This document shows, piece after piece, positions 24,666 to 32,856 of a stretch of 64,000 nt of DNA (its first letter is position 1; each line of letters starts with the position of its first letter). Below the pieces are notes generated by a model. The model was not told the DNA's origin and searched no databases. It saw only the letters and a program-made list of their open reading frames with translations. The stretch comes from Streptomyces sp. NBC_00878 (GTDB lineage: Bacteria > Actinomycetota > Actinomycetes > Streptomycetales > Streptomycetaceae), in the NCBI RefSeq assembly GCF_026341515.1, contig NZ_JAPEOK010000001.1, positions 5,518,001 through 5,582,000 of the forward strand, read 5' to 3'. A program made the position numbers and the translations under genes.

Positions 24666-26708
24666 TCACGGCACCACGCCGTCCTCCTTCTCACCAACGG
24701 ACGGGACCTTCCGGGTGACGCCGGCGCCGTCCTCGACCCCGTCGTCCCCGACCCCGTCGTCGGTCCCCTCCTTGTCCTCGACCCCGGCTCCGGCTCCGGG
24801 CTTGCTTCTGTCCTCGGCTCCGGCGTTGTCGTTGACCCCGGTTTCCTTGTCGGCCGCGGCCTTGTCCTCGGCCGACACCTTGTCCCCGGCCCTGGCCTCG
24901 TCCCCGGCCTTGCTTCCGCCCCCGCCCCCGTCCCCGGACACATCCCCGGCCCCGGCCCCGGCCCAGGCTCCCTTCCAGCCCCCCGCCTCCGGCGCCCCCG
25001 CCCCGGGCGACCCCGCCAGTTGCCACAGCTCGCCCGCCTCCAGCGCGGCGTGCTCGGCGGGCGGGAACGCGCCGGTCAGTCCCGCGACCCGGGCGGGCTT
25101 GCCCCCGCGCTCGGCGAACAGGGCGACGGTGAGGGCGAGCCGGGACGAGTAGACGTTCTGCCAGACCGTCCGGGCCCCCGGCCCGCTGCCCGCGCCCGCG
25201 GAATGGCTGGTCGCCGGCAGGGACGCGGCGTCGACCTTGCCCGCGACCGGTTCGAGCGCGGAACCCGAAGCGGACGACGCGTGCAGCAGCGCGGTGATCA
25301 GCGTCGCCTGCTTCTCGTCCATCGACGCCCGCGTCTTCGGATCCGTCGTGTGGACCGTACGGCCCGCGCGGGTGATCTTCGTGACCGTGTACGGGGCCGC
25401 GTACGTGCCCCCGGCCGCGACGGCGGCGTACGCCGAGTTCAGGCGCACGGGCGTCGGGGCCGCCTCCTTCAGCACGTCGGTCAGCGGCTCGCCCGGCCAG
25501 AGGCCCTTGAACGCGAACGGTTCGGTCGCCGTGCCCGCCTCCACCGCCCCGTCGACGGCGTCGTTGAACGGCTGGTGCGCGTAGTCCGAGCCGCCGTACA
25601 GCACGCGGATCGCGCCGTCGCCGGGGACGGTCGCGACGACCGCGGTGTGCAGCCGTGTCCCCTTCGTGGCCGCGGGCGTACGGTCGCGGACCAGTTCCGC
25701 CGTCGCGTCCTGGAGGCCGAGGTCGAAGGTGGTGTGCACCTTGTAGCCGCCGCGCGCCAGCTGGTCCTCCGTGATGCCGAGCCGGTCGGCGGCCTCGGCG
25801 GACGCCGCGTCGATCAGGTACTGGCGCCCGCCGTCCGTGTCGCCCGGCGGATAGAAGCGGAACGCCGGGAAGCGGGCATCCGTCCGCTCGCGCTCGCTGA
25901 TCGCGCCCGAGGCCGCCATGGCGTCGAGCACCCAGACCCAGCGGCGCTCCAGCGTCCGGGTCACCTTCGCGTCGGCGCCCGCCCGCTCGTAGTACGAGGG
26001 GATGTTGACGATCGACGCGAGGGCCGCGCCCTGGGAGACCGTCAGGTCCTTCGCGCCCACGCCGAAGTAGTTCCGCGCCGCCGACTCGACACCGGCGGCC
26101 CCGCGGCCGAAGTACACCGTGTTGAAGTAGCCCTCCAGGATCTCGTCCTTGGACCGCGTGCGGTCCAGCTTCACGGCGATCAGCGCCTCGCGCGCCTTGC
26201 GGCTCAGCGACTGCTCCGGGGTCAGCAGGGCGTTCTTGACGTACTGCTGCGTGATGGTGGAGCCGCCCTGCCGTTCGCCGCCCGTCACGGTCGCGAGCGC
26301 GGCCCGCAGGATCGCGGCCGGGGCGACCCCCGAGTCCGTACGGAAGGAGCGGTTCTCCGCGGCGATCACCGCGTCCTGCACATGCCGGGGCACCTGCTTG
26401 AGCGGGATGTCCTGGCGGTCGACGGGCCCGCGTCGGCCCAGGTACTCGCCCTCGGCGTCGACGAAGACCGTGCTCTGGCTGACCGTCTCCGGGTGCGGGT
26501 CGGGGATCTCGGTCATCCGGTACGCGACGACGAGCGCGGCGCACGCCGTGAGGAACAGGACGAGGAGTGCGGCCAGGGCGCGCCGCAGGCGTCGGGGGCG
26601 GGTGCGGCGGAGGCGGTTCCGCAGCGTGCGGAGATGGCTGCGCAAGGTACGGAGGTGACTGCGCAGGGTGCGGAGACGGCTGCGCGAGGTATGGCGGGGG
26701 GAGCTCAT
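24666..26708 (-). CDS. Glycosyltransferase (GT51) penicillin-binding protein with vestigial transpeptidase domain
   Basis: A 680-residue membrane protein: a basic N-tail with LRTLRSH repeats, one membrane helix (about 44-63), a GT51 domain with Glu118 (AAENRSF), QGGSTITQQYVKN (148-159) and LEGYFNTVYFGRG, so peptidoglycan polymerisation looks intact. The following transpeptidase-like region (about 320-560) keeps the fold markers but lacks all three active motifs: the SxxK position reads AGTATEPFAF, the SxN segment is deleted, and KTG reads GKVDAAS. A long Asp/Gly/Ala/Lys-rich C-tail follows. The start overlaps the sigma-like gene by four bases. Confidence 0.85.
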   Translation of the reverse strand: MSSPRHTSRSRLRTLRSHLRTLRSHLRTLRNRLRRTRPRRLRRALAALLVLFLTACAALVVAYRMTEIPDPHPETVSQSTVFVDAEGEYLGRRGPVDRQDIPLKQVPRHVQDAVIAAENRSFRTDSGVAPAAILRAALATVTGGERQGGSTITQQYVKNALLTPEQSLSRKAREALIAVKLDRTRSKDEILEGYFNTVYFGRGAAGVESAARNYFGVGAKDLTVSQGAALASIVNIPSYYERAGADAKVTRTLERRWVWVLDAMAASGAISERERTDARFPAFRFYPPGDTDGGRQYLIDAASAEAADRLGITEDQLARGGYKVHTTFDLGLQDATAELVRDRTPAATKGTRLHTAVVATVPGDGAIRVLYGGSDYAHQPFNDAVDGAVEAGTATEPFAFKGLWPGEPLTDVLKEAAPTPVRLNSAYAAVAAGGTYAAPYTVTKITRAGRTVHTTDPKTRASMDEKQATLITALLHASSASGSALEPVAGKVDAASLPATSHSAGAGSGPGARTVWQNVYSSRLALTVALFAERGGKPARVAGLTGAFPPAEHAALEAGELWQLAGSPGAGAPEAGGWKGAWAGAGAGDVSGDGGGGGSKAGDEARAGDKVSAEDKAAADKETGVNDNAGAEDRSKPGAGAGVEDKEGTDDGVGDDGVEDGAGVTRKVPSVGEKEDGVVP

Positions 26709-27808
26709 GTGGTGGGGGTGTCCATCTGCGCGAGGAGGGTGCCGGCGGAGTCGTAGGCCTTCACGGTGACCTCGCTCGACGGCAGCTCCTCGTAGGTGAG
26801 TTGGGTGTCCGCGTACCAGACGGACCAGCCGGGGCTGCCCGCCAGGGTGAGGACCCGGGCCGTGAACGTGCCGTCGGGAGTGGTGAGTTCGACGCGGGAC
26901 GGCTCGCGGGAGCCCTGGCCCTGGAGGACGCCGGAGAGGAACAGGCGTTTCCCGGAGACGGGGTCCGACTCCAGGGTGATGGTGGGGGCCGAACTCTTCT
27001 GGGCCTGCTGGACTTTGGTCTCCCTCGGGGTCGACCAGTGCTTGCCGTCCTTGGTGAGCCAGAGCTCGACACCGGGCGCGGCGGCGACCCGTTCGCCGGG
27101 GGTGACGACCCGAACCGCCGTTCTGGCGACGGGAGTTGACCGCTGACCTGCGGCGGAGTCCGTGCCGCGCACGGCACCCAGGACCAGCGGTACGAGGAGC
27201 AGCGCACCGAGCGTCGTGAGCGCGGCCGTGGTGCGGCAGCGGATTCTCCGGCGGGTGCGGCCCGCCTCCTTGATGGCGGGGAGGACGGCGAAGGGTATGG
27301 CGGTGTGCGATGCGGAGGTGCTCCCGGGGCGGCCCGGTACGGACGAGCCCCCGAAGCGCGGGGACCCGCTGTACGCGGGGTGGGCGCGGAGGGCCTTGCG
27401 GGCCCGGCGGCTGTCCGCCTTGACCGCGCCCGGCGAGGAGGTGAGGAGTGCGGCGATCTCGCGGTGCGGCAGGCCGTCCCAGTCGTGCAGGACGGCGACG
27501 GCCCGGCGGCGGGGCCGCAGACCCGCCAACACCTCGGTGAGCGGGTCGAGTTGATCGGGCGCGTACGACTCCGGGGTGCGCCCGGAGCGGAGGAACGGCC
27601 GTGTCCGGCCGCGCAGAAAGCCCCGTACCAGGGCACGCCGGACATAGAACTCCGCGTCGTCGGGCGGGGTCCGCCGCCGCGCGTACACCTCGGTGAGCGC
27701 CGCTCTCGCGAGTCTCTCCGCCTCGGCGGAGTCCCCCGTGAGCAAACGGGCCGTACGCGTCAGCCGGGGCCAGTACTCCCCGGCGAGGGCGGTGAAGTCG
27801 TCGTCCAT
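26705..27808 (-). CDS. ECF sigma-like protein fused to a membrane helix and extracytoplasmic domain
   Basis: A 367-residue protein. Residues 1-140 resemble SigE-family ECF sigma regions 2 and 4 (EYWPRLTRTARLLTG; AVAVLHDWDGLPHREIAALL, ending in VKADSRRARKAL). A linker leads to one membrane helix (about 205-225) and an extracytoplasmic beta-rich domain with PGVELWLTKDGKHW and PGWSVWYADTQLTYEELP. It is translationally coupled to the PBP gene. The domain order suggests a membrane-tethered regulator that reports on the envelope. Whether it still acts as a sigma factor is uncertain. Confidence 0.75.
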   Translation of the reverse strand: MDDDFTALAGEYWPRLTRTARLLTGDSAEAERLARAALTEVYARRRTPPDDAEFYVRRALVRGFLRGRTRPFLRSGRTPESYAPDQLDPLTEVLAGLRPRRRAVAVLHDWDGLPHREIAALLTSSPGAVKADSRRARKALRAHPAYSGSPRFGGSSVPGRPGSTSASHTAIPFAVLPAIKEAGRTRRRIRCRTTAALTTLGALLLVPLVLGAVRGTDSAAGQRSTPVARTAVRVVTPGERVAAAPGVELWLTKDGKHWSTPRETKVQQAQKSSAPTITLESDPVSGKRLFLSGVLQGQGSREPSRVELTTPDGTFTARVLTLAGSPGWSVWYADTQLTYEELPSSEVTVKAYDSAGTLLAQMDTPTT

Positions 27809-28004
27809 GGTCAGTCGAGCGCGCTCACGCGCGCCACTCCCTCCGGCTCAGCCCTGCGTGGTGCCTTGTGCTTCGATGTACGCCGACGTCCGTAACCTCA
27901 GTGCCGTCTGTGACGTCTTTGACGTACGGGACCTGTACGCACGGCGGAGGCAGCCGGGTTGCACAGGACATCCGAAGACAACGGCGGGGGGCTGGGCGGG
28001 AGGT

Positions 28005-28514
28005 ATGACCGAGGAAGAGTTCGACGGGTTCTACGCCGCGGCGTTCCCCCGGCTGACCGGGCAGCTCTACGCCCTCACCGGTGACCACGGCGAGGCGCAG
28101 GACGTCGTCCAGGAGGCGTTCGTCCGCGCCTGGGACCGGCGCAGGGAGTTCCTCGCCGACGGAGCCCCCGAGGCGTGGGTCCGTACGGTCGCGATGCGGC
28201 TCGCGGTGAGTCGGTGGCGGCGGGCACGGCGCTGGCTGGAATTGATGCGTCGCCATCCGCTGCCCGAGCACACACCTGGTCCGGGTCCCGAACGGACCGC
28301 GCTCATCGGGGCGTTGCGGGACCTCCCGGAGGCGCAGCGCAGGGCTGTCGTTCTGCACCATCTGTGCGACTTGAGTGTCGAACAGGTAGCCTCCGAAACC
28401 GGTGCGCCCGTGGGGACGGTCAAGGCCAGGCTGTCCCGTGGCCGGGCGGCGCTGGCGCGACAGCTCGGCGAGACCGACGAACTGGGTGAGAGGGAGGGCG
28501 GCCGTGTCCGATGA
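28005..28514 (+). CDS. SigE-family ECF RNA polymerase sigma factor
   Basis: A 169-residue ECF factor: region 2 at about 5-70 (FDGFYAAAFPRLTGQLYALTGD, AQDVVQEAFVRAWDR) and region 4 at about 105-155 (RDLPEAQRRAVVLHHLCDLSVEQVASE, GTVKARLSRGR). The ATG at 28005 begins the domain, though GGGAGG lies very close to it. It overlaps the next gene, a single-pass membrane protein, by 11 bases, the usual arrangement for a sigma and its membrane regulator. It is divergent from the sigma-like fusion gene at 27808. Confidence 0.9.
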   Translation: MTEEEFDGFYAAAFPRLTGQLYALTGDHGEAQDVVQEAFVRAWDRRREFLADGAPEAWVRTVAMRLAVSRWRRARRWLELMRRHPLPEHTPGPGPERTALIGALRDLPEAQRRAVVLHHLCDLSVEQVASETGAPVGTVKARLSRGRAALARQLGETDELGEREGGRVR

Positions 28515-29247
28515 GCTCAAGCCCGGCGCGGCGCACGGGGCCGACGGCCCCGACGGCTGGTCCGTTGGCTCCGAACTGGCCATCTCGCTGCGTGAACTGG
28601 CCCACGACCATGAGATGCCCGTGCCCGTTCCGGGTGCGGAGATCCGGCGTCGTGCGGTACGTCGCCGGCGTCGGCGGCAGGCCTCGTTCGCCGCGGTCGG
28701 CGCCTCGGCCGCGACGGCCCTCGCGCTGGTCCTGACCGTGGCCCTCACGGGTGGGCGGGAGCCCAGGACGACCTCGCCCGCCGCGAGCTATGCCGGGCCC
28801 ACCGCGTCCGCGTCCGCGCCGCCGTCGGCCGCCAAGGCCGGTCCGGCGGAGGTCGCCGCCACGGTCGATCTCGGGCGGCGCGAAATGACCGTCGAGGGAC
28901 GGACGCTGGCCATCTCCTCCGGTTCGCCCAAGTCACCGACACCGACGGGGCTGATGACCGTCACCGAAAAGTACGAGGCGGCGATGGTGCCCGCCGCGGA
29001 GGCGGGCTGGAACGGGTACGACGTCAAGGCGCCCTGGGTGATGACACTGCGCACCCCCGACAACCGTACGAACTACCTCCTCGCCCTCACCTGGGACGAG
29101 AAGGCGCCCGGCAACTACGACATCACCGGCGGCGCGATCGGCCTGCGGTACGACGAGGCGATGTGGCTGTACAAGGTCCTGAAGCCGGGATCGCGGGTGG
29201 ACGTGGTGGGGGCGGCACCGACCGCGAGCGACGACGCTACGCGCTGA
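28504..29247 (+). CDS. Membrane partner of the ECF sigma factor with YkuD-like domain lacking catalytic Cys
   Basis: A 247-residue protein: about 55 cytoplasmic residues (SELAISLRELAHDHEMP), one membrane helix (about 57-82), an Ala/Ser/Pro linker and an extracytoplasmic domain (about 115-240). That domain reads like an L,D-transpeptidase (YkuD) fold, with GSPKSPTPTGLMTVT and DEAMWLYKVLKPGSRVDVVG, but the HGC-type catalytic segment is replaced by ITGGAIGL. It is probably a sensor or anti-sigma rather than an enzyme. GTG 28504 has GGGAGGG five bases upstream. Confidence 0.72.
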   Translation: MSDELKPGAAHGADGPDGWSVGSELAISLRELAHDHEMPVPVPGAEIRRRAVRRRRRRQASFAAVGASAATALALVLTVALTGGREPRTTSPAASYAGPTASASAPPSAAKAGPAEVAATVDLGRREMTVEGRTLAISSGSPKSPTPTGLMTVTEKYEAAMVPAAEAGWNGYDVKAPWVMTLRTPDNRTNYLLALTWDEKAPGNYDITGGAIGLRYDEAMWLYKVLKPGSRVDVVGAAPTASDDATR

Positions 29248-29390
29248 GGTGGATGGGCCCGCGGGTTTTCCCGGTTGCCGGTCGGATGCGGGGCAAGACG
29301 CGGTCCGGCCTTTACTGCGCATTAGTTGCAGGTGCGGGGGCCTTGATGACAGCGTTGTCCGGCGGCCGTGCCGATCAGCGAATGTGCCGG

Positions 29391-29816
29391 TCAGTGACCG
29401 TGCGGCAGGAGGCGGTCCACCATGCGCCGGGCCGCTCCCGGGCGTGGGCCGGGGACCACCGGTGGCCGCTCCCAGTCGCACGGTGGGGAGGGGCGGCGGG
29501 GCGTGACCGCGCCGTGCTCCTTCAGGGCGACGCTCACGAGGCCCAGCAGAAGCTGGACGTCGGCGTCGCAGTCGAGGAGCACGGTGATCCAGGAGGCGCC
29601 GGGGCGGACCCTGATCGCGCTGGCGTGCCCGAGTTGGGGCAGCAGGCGTTCGACGGCCGTGCGGGTGAGGTAGAGGTCGGCGGAGTCGTCGGAGTGGAAG
29701 TGGACGAGCTCGTGTCCTGCCGAAGCGAAGGCATGCCCAACGGCGCACCGGGGCGGGCCACTTACCAGGTTCGGCCAGGTCTCCAGAAGAGCCATGGCGC
29801 GATGGGCCGCGGTCAT
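29391..29816 (-). CDS. DUF5519 (luciferase-like) family protein
   Basis: A 141-residue protein matching the DUF5519 pattern: GHELVHFHSDDSADLYLT, then a Gly-Ala-Ser-Trp segment and DVQLLLGLVSVALKEH. The family takes its name from a luciferase-associated fold, but its role in Streptomyces is unknown. The C-terminus is a Pro/Arg-rich tail. ATG 29816 is preferred over the in-frame GTG at 29834 because GAGGATGGGG precedes it. Confidence 0.72.
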   Translation of the reverse strand: MTAAHRAMALLETWPNLVSGPPRCAVGHAFASAGHELVHFHSDDSADLYLTRTAVERLLPQLGHASAIRVRPGASWITVLLDCDADVQLLLGLVSVALKEHGAVTPRRPSPPCDWERPPVVPGPRPGAARRMVDRLLPHGH

Positions 29817-29953
29817 AACCCCATCCTCGCGCACGCTTCACCTGAAGGACCACCCCCAGCCACTTCCCACTACTCAACCCGCACGTTCGGTTACCCGATG
29901 ACCAGGACCTGGTCCACGTACGACCGTTCGGCCGACGCGTCCTTGACAACGAC

Positions 29954-29976
29954 GGCCCCCGCCACTGGCGAGGGCC
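29954..29976. terminator. Hairpin downstream of the XRE/DUF397 operon
   Basis: GGCCCCCGCC and GGCGAGGGCC pair with a single mismatch around the loop ACT. It lies 33-55 bp past the DUF397 stop on the minus strand. The rest of the gap to 29816 shows no gene. Confidence 0.5.
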
Positions 29977-30008
29977 GGTTACTCCGGGGTCTGCTCTGCT
30001 GCGAGGGC

Positions 30009-30224
30009 TCAGGTGGGCAACTTCCCACCCTTGACGGCATCGACGAACGACGACCAGGCGACCGTCTCGACGATGAGCGCGGGGCCGTGCGGCGCCTTGG
30101 AATCACGGACGGGAACGCCATTGCCGTAGCCGTCCGAGACCTCGACACAACCGCCTGCCCCGTTGTCGCTGTAACTGGACTTGCGCCAGGAGGGGAGAGC
30201 CGATGCGTCAGGAATCGTCTTCAA
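30009..30224 (-). CDS. DUF397 domain protein
   Basis: A 71-residue protein with the DUF397 signature: SWRKSSYSDNGAGGCVEVSDG, VPVRDSKAPHGPALIV and WSSFVDAVK. In Streptomyces these small proteins are encoded next to XRE/DUF5753 regulators and are thought to act with them as antitoxin-like or modulatory partners. The start is an unusual TTG that overlaps the end of the XRE gene by 17 bases, so translation probably depends on coupling. Confidence 0.9.
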   Translation of the reverse strand: MKTIPDASALPSWRKSSYSDNGAGGCVEVSDGYGNGVPVRDSKAPHGPALIVETVAWSSFVDAVKGGKLPT

Positions 30225-31047
30225 CTTCGTACTCTTTCAGGTATACGCGGATCAGATCGAGCGATTCATCGTCCGTGAGGGCCAGGGAGCGCGCCATGTC
30301 GAACCTCTGCGTCTGCTCAAGAACCCTTTCCGGGGACTCTACTAGTTCACCGGAGTCGAAGCTCTCGATAGCCGCGATCGTCTCGCCGTCGGACATGGTC
30401 CGCAAGGTCAGGCTTCCGCCCAGCATGGGGTAAGCCCCCCTGTCGAAAGGCAGGACCTGCACGGTCACGCGTGGTCGGGCCGTCAGGTCCAACAGGCGAT
30501 ACATCTGTTCCTTCATGCACTTTGCGCTGCCAATTTTTCGCTTAAGTGCGGACTCATCCATAATTACCCAGTAAAAGGGCGGTTCTTCACGTTCCAGGAT
30601 TCTTTGCCGGTTCATGCGAATGGAGACCCGCTCGTCGACGTGCTCGTCGGTCTCGCCCGGCAGTGACCTCCGGATGAGCGCCCGCGCGTAGTGAGGAGTC
30701 TGGGCGAGTCCGGGGACGAGGCTGCTGGTGAAAACCTGAATACGTACGGCCTCCTGTTCCTTGGCGAAGGGTTTCCGGAAGTAGTCCGGAATCAGGGTGT
30801 CCTGCGCCAACTCCAGCAACTCGACCAACACCCCGTCCGCATCGAAGTACTCGTCGAGCGTGTTCACCAACGCCCCCGACGGCAGCTGCTCCCCCAACTC
30901 CACCCGCCCCAAGTAGCTGTGCGAGTAGCCGCCCACCCGTTCGGAGAGCTGGCGCAGTGACAGCCCCTTGCGCTCGCGGAGCCGACGGAGACGCCTGCCG
31001 AGCCTCACCCGTGGCGTGAGCTTGCCGTCCTCGCTGGTCAACTCCAC
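30208..31047 (-). CDS. XRE-family regulator with DUF5753 domain
   Basis: A 279-residue regulator: an N-terminal helix-turn-helix (about 12-70; RKGLSLRQLSERVGGYSHSYLGRVE) and a C-terminal DUF5753 domain (about 90-270; FTSSLVPGLAQTPHYARAL). This WhiJ-like architecture is abundant in Streptomyces and usually paired with DUF397. The GTG start is preceded by GAGAGG. Some internal stretches (around 30520-30580) are noticeably AT-richer than neighbouring genes. Confidence 0.92.
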   Translation of the reverse strand: MELTSEDGKLTPRVRLGRRLRRLRERKGLSLRQLSERVGGYSHSYLGRVELGEQLPSGALVNTLDEYFDADGVLVELLELAQDTLIPDYFRKPFAKEQEAVRIQVFTSSLVPGLAQTPHYARALIRRSLPGETDEHVDERVSIRMNRQRILEREEPPFYWVIMDESALKRKIGSAKCMKEQMYRLLDLTARPRVTVQVLPFDRGAYPMLGGSLTLRTMSDGETIAAIESFDSGELVESPERVLEQTQRFDMARSLALTDDESLDLIRVYLKEYEVEDDS

Positions 31048-31077
31048 TGTGCCGCACCTCTCGTCTCATCGAACCGC

Positions 31078-31101
31078 TGTCACCCAAGGCGTTCGGTGAC
31101 A
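31078..31101. promoter_or_regulatory. Inverted repeat TGTCACC-N10-GGTGACA upstream of the XRE gene
   Basis: Perfect 7-bp half-sites at 31078-31084 and 31095-31101, one helical turn apart, 31 bp upstream of the XRE start in the divergent region. A plausible autoregulatory operator. Confidence 0.5.
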
Positions 31102-31211
31102 GTCCACCGGTGTGTCCGGCCTGTCCGATCGGTCATGTTGGTAGTGACTGGAACGCAGTGCGTAACTACCCACTTACTCGGGGTGCGCACACGGACGTGC
31201 ATGGAGCGACG

Positions 31212-31616
31212 ATGACGCAGCAGGCGGAGGAGCAGCCCCTGAACCCTGGGGCGTTGGTCTACGACCCGGTGGCCGGCAAGGTCGGGGAGTACCGGGACAA
31301 GGCGGGGCCGTACGCGATGCTGCGCCCGGTGGGTGGTGGCCGGGAGTGGCAGGCCGACCCTGCGCGGATCCGTCCGGCCACCATGGCGGAGCGGCTGAGC
31401 GCCGAGGTGAAGGCGGTCAACGACCGTGCCGGTCGGGGCGCGGTGCGTGGGCCGGGCTACGACCTGACCTGCCCGCCCGTTCCTGTCCCCGGCTGTGCGG
31501 CGTGCGCCGAGCTCGATGGGCAACGCAAGGCAGCGCGCGCCGAGTTCGACGGCAGCAAGGTGACCGACGCCAACGTGTTGATGCGTCAGCACCAGCGACG
31601 GGAGCACGGCGGATGA
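31212..31616 (+). CDS. Conserved hypothetical protein of XRE/DUF397-type loci
   Basis: A 134-residue hydrophilic protein. The N-terminal half reads GALVYDPVAGKVGEYRDKAGPYAMLRPVGGGREWQADP and looks like a small beta-barrel; the C-terminal half holds a PGCAACAELDGQR cysteine pair and a helical MRQHQRREHGG tail. I do not know a function. It is divergent from the XRE gene and overlaps the following short gene by four bases (ATGA). GGAG is correctly placed before ATG 31212. Confidence 0.78.
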   Translation: MTQQAEEQPLNPGALVYDPVAGKVGEYRDKAGPYAMLRPVGGGREWQADPARIRPATMAERLSAEVKAVNDRAGRGAVRGPGYDLTCPPVPVPGCAACAELDGQRKAARAEFDGSKVTDANVLMRQHQRREHGG

Positions 31617-31753
31617 CTCGCCGGACCTTCCGCTACGTGCCCTTCACGATCGTCCAGGACACGACGGCGGAACCGGAGTACGGGGCACGGTGCGTTGCCG
31701 GGGACGAGTCCGAGTGCGGCAAGTGGGCCGTGAGTCCCAGCGACACGCCGTAA
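31613..31753 (+). CDS. Truncated DUF7848-like protein, 46 residues
   Basis: Starts with an ATGA overlap and encodes FRYVPFTIVQDTTAEPEYGARCVAGDESECG, the N-terminus I associate with DUF7848-type proteins, which are normally longer. Here the sequence changes after ECG into KWAVSPSDTP and stops. The last seven codons form the left arm of a perfect hairpin, and the TAA lies in its loop. It looks like a gene cut short by the hairpin sequence. Confidence 0.6.
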   Translation: MTRRTFRYVPFTIVQDTTAEPEYGARCVAGDESECGKWAVSPSDTP

Positions 31754-31778
31754 ACCCGGCGTGTCGCTGGGACTCACG
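31729..31778. terminator. Perfect 22-bp hairpin overlapping the end of the truncated gene
   Basis: Exact 22-base arms at 31729-31750 and 31757-31778 around the 6-nt loop TAAACC, which contains the stop codon. Core of the arm: GTGAGTCCCAGCGACACGCC. No mismatch. It would be an efficient terminator for the plus-strand pair. Confidence 0.85.
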
Positions 31779-31872
31779 CGACAATTGCTTCGCCCCGCGG
31801 ATTCGCCAACAGCATCGTGTCTCACCACCGGGCGGGGCCGTTCAGTGTGTGGGTGCCGCGTAGGGTGCCCGG

Positions 31873-32856
31873 ATGATCGACGTACCGGAAGTGTTCGCCC
31901 GGAGCACCGTCGAGCGGGAGGGCGAGCCCGGCGCGGCCTGGCTCGCCGAGCTGCCCGGCATCGTGGACGAGTTGCTGGGGCAGTGGGAGTGCGTGCGGGA
32001 CGGCGAGGTCATGCACGGCGGTGTCGGGGTCGTCGTCCCGGTGCGACGGCGGGCCACGGAAAGCGCCGAATTGGCGGAAAGCGCCGTACTGAAGGTGTCG
32101 TTCCCGCACCACGGCAACGTTCACGAGCCGGACGCGTTCGAGGTGTGGGGCGGACGAGGAGCCGTCCAGCTGCACGAGCGCGACGACCAGCGGTTCGCGA
32201 TGCTGCTGGAGCGGGCCCAGGCGTCGGCGCTGGCGGACGTCGAGGACGGCGACGAGGTGGTGACGGTCGCGGGGCGGCTCAGTCGCCGGCTGGCCGTCCC
32301 GGCTCCGCCGGGCCTCCCCCGGCTACGGGAGCAGGCGGCGGGCTGGGAGGAGCAACTGCTCAAGGACGCCCAGGAGTTGGCGCACACCCTGCCGCGTGAC
32401 GTGGTGGACACGGCGGTGGCGACCGCCCGCGAACTCGGCCGCGTCCAGCCGGACGTCGTCGTCCACGGGGACCTCCACGCCCGGAACATCCTGCGCGGCG
32501 ACCGCGAACCGTGGCTGGCCGTCGACCCCAAGGGCTACGCGGGCGACCCCGCCTACGACGGCGGCACGCTGCTCAAGTCCCGCGCGCTGACGCTCATCGG
32601 GGTGGACGACCTGCGCGGGGCCGCCCACCGCGTCCTGGACGTCTTCGCCGAGACCGGGGAACTCGATCGCGAACGCGTGCGGCGCTGGGCCCAGTTCCAT
32701 GCCGTCCAGGCGGCGTTCTGGGGCCGTCGGCACGGATTCCGGGTGGCCCGCGGCGGATTCCGGCTGGACCGGCTCGTCGAATTCGTGGACCACTTGGCGG
32801 AGTCGCTCACGGAACGCCGGTGGACGGCGCGCGGTCACCGGCCGGGCGAGCGCTGA
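31873..32856 (+). CDS. Aminoglycoside/hydroxyurea-resistance-type kinase (APH(6) family)
   Basis: A 327-residue kinase-fold protein. The catalytic loop VVHGDLHARNIL is at about 195-206 and the metal-binding segment AVDPKGYAGDPAYD follows; the N-lobe has VLKVSFPH with the ATP-binding Lys. Family members phosphorylate streptomycin or hydroxyurea, but chromosomal Streptomyces homologues are often untested, so resistance is not assured. The 3' end overlaps the convergent ArsR gene by 22 bases. Confidence 0.87.
   Translation: MIDVPEVFARSTVEREGEPGAAWLAELPGIVDELLGQWECVRDGEVMHGGVGVVVPVRRRATESAELAESAVLKVSFPHHGNVHEPDAFEVWGGRGAVQLHERDDQRFAMLLERAQASALADVEDGDEVVTVAGRLSRRLAVPAPPGLPRLREQAAGWEEQLLKDAQELAHTLPRDVVDTAVATARELGRVQPDVVVHGDLHARNILRGDREPWLAVDPKGYAGDPAYDGGTLLKSRALTLIGVDDLRGAAHRVLDVFAETGELDRERVRRWAQFHAVQAAFWGRRHGFRVARGGFRLDRLVEFVDHLAESLTERRWTARGHRPGER

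Noticed and set aside
22817..24943. 708-residue version of the PAS-GAF-SpoIIE phosphatase
   Set aside because: The extra N-terminus is antisense to the PBP gene's low-complexity tail and has no similarity to a protein domain.
26567..27139. A 190-residue Gly/Cys-rich plus-strand frame opposite the PBP and sigma-like genes
   Set aside because: Antisense shadow of Leu/Arg repeats in the PBP N-terminus; no family features.
31873..32856. Calling the kinase a proven streptomycin resistance gene
   Set aside because: Only fold and catalytic motifs can be seen; chromosomal homologues frequently do not confer resistance.
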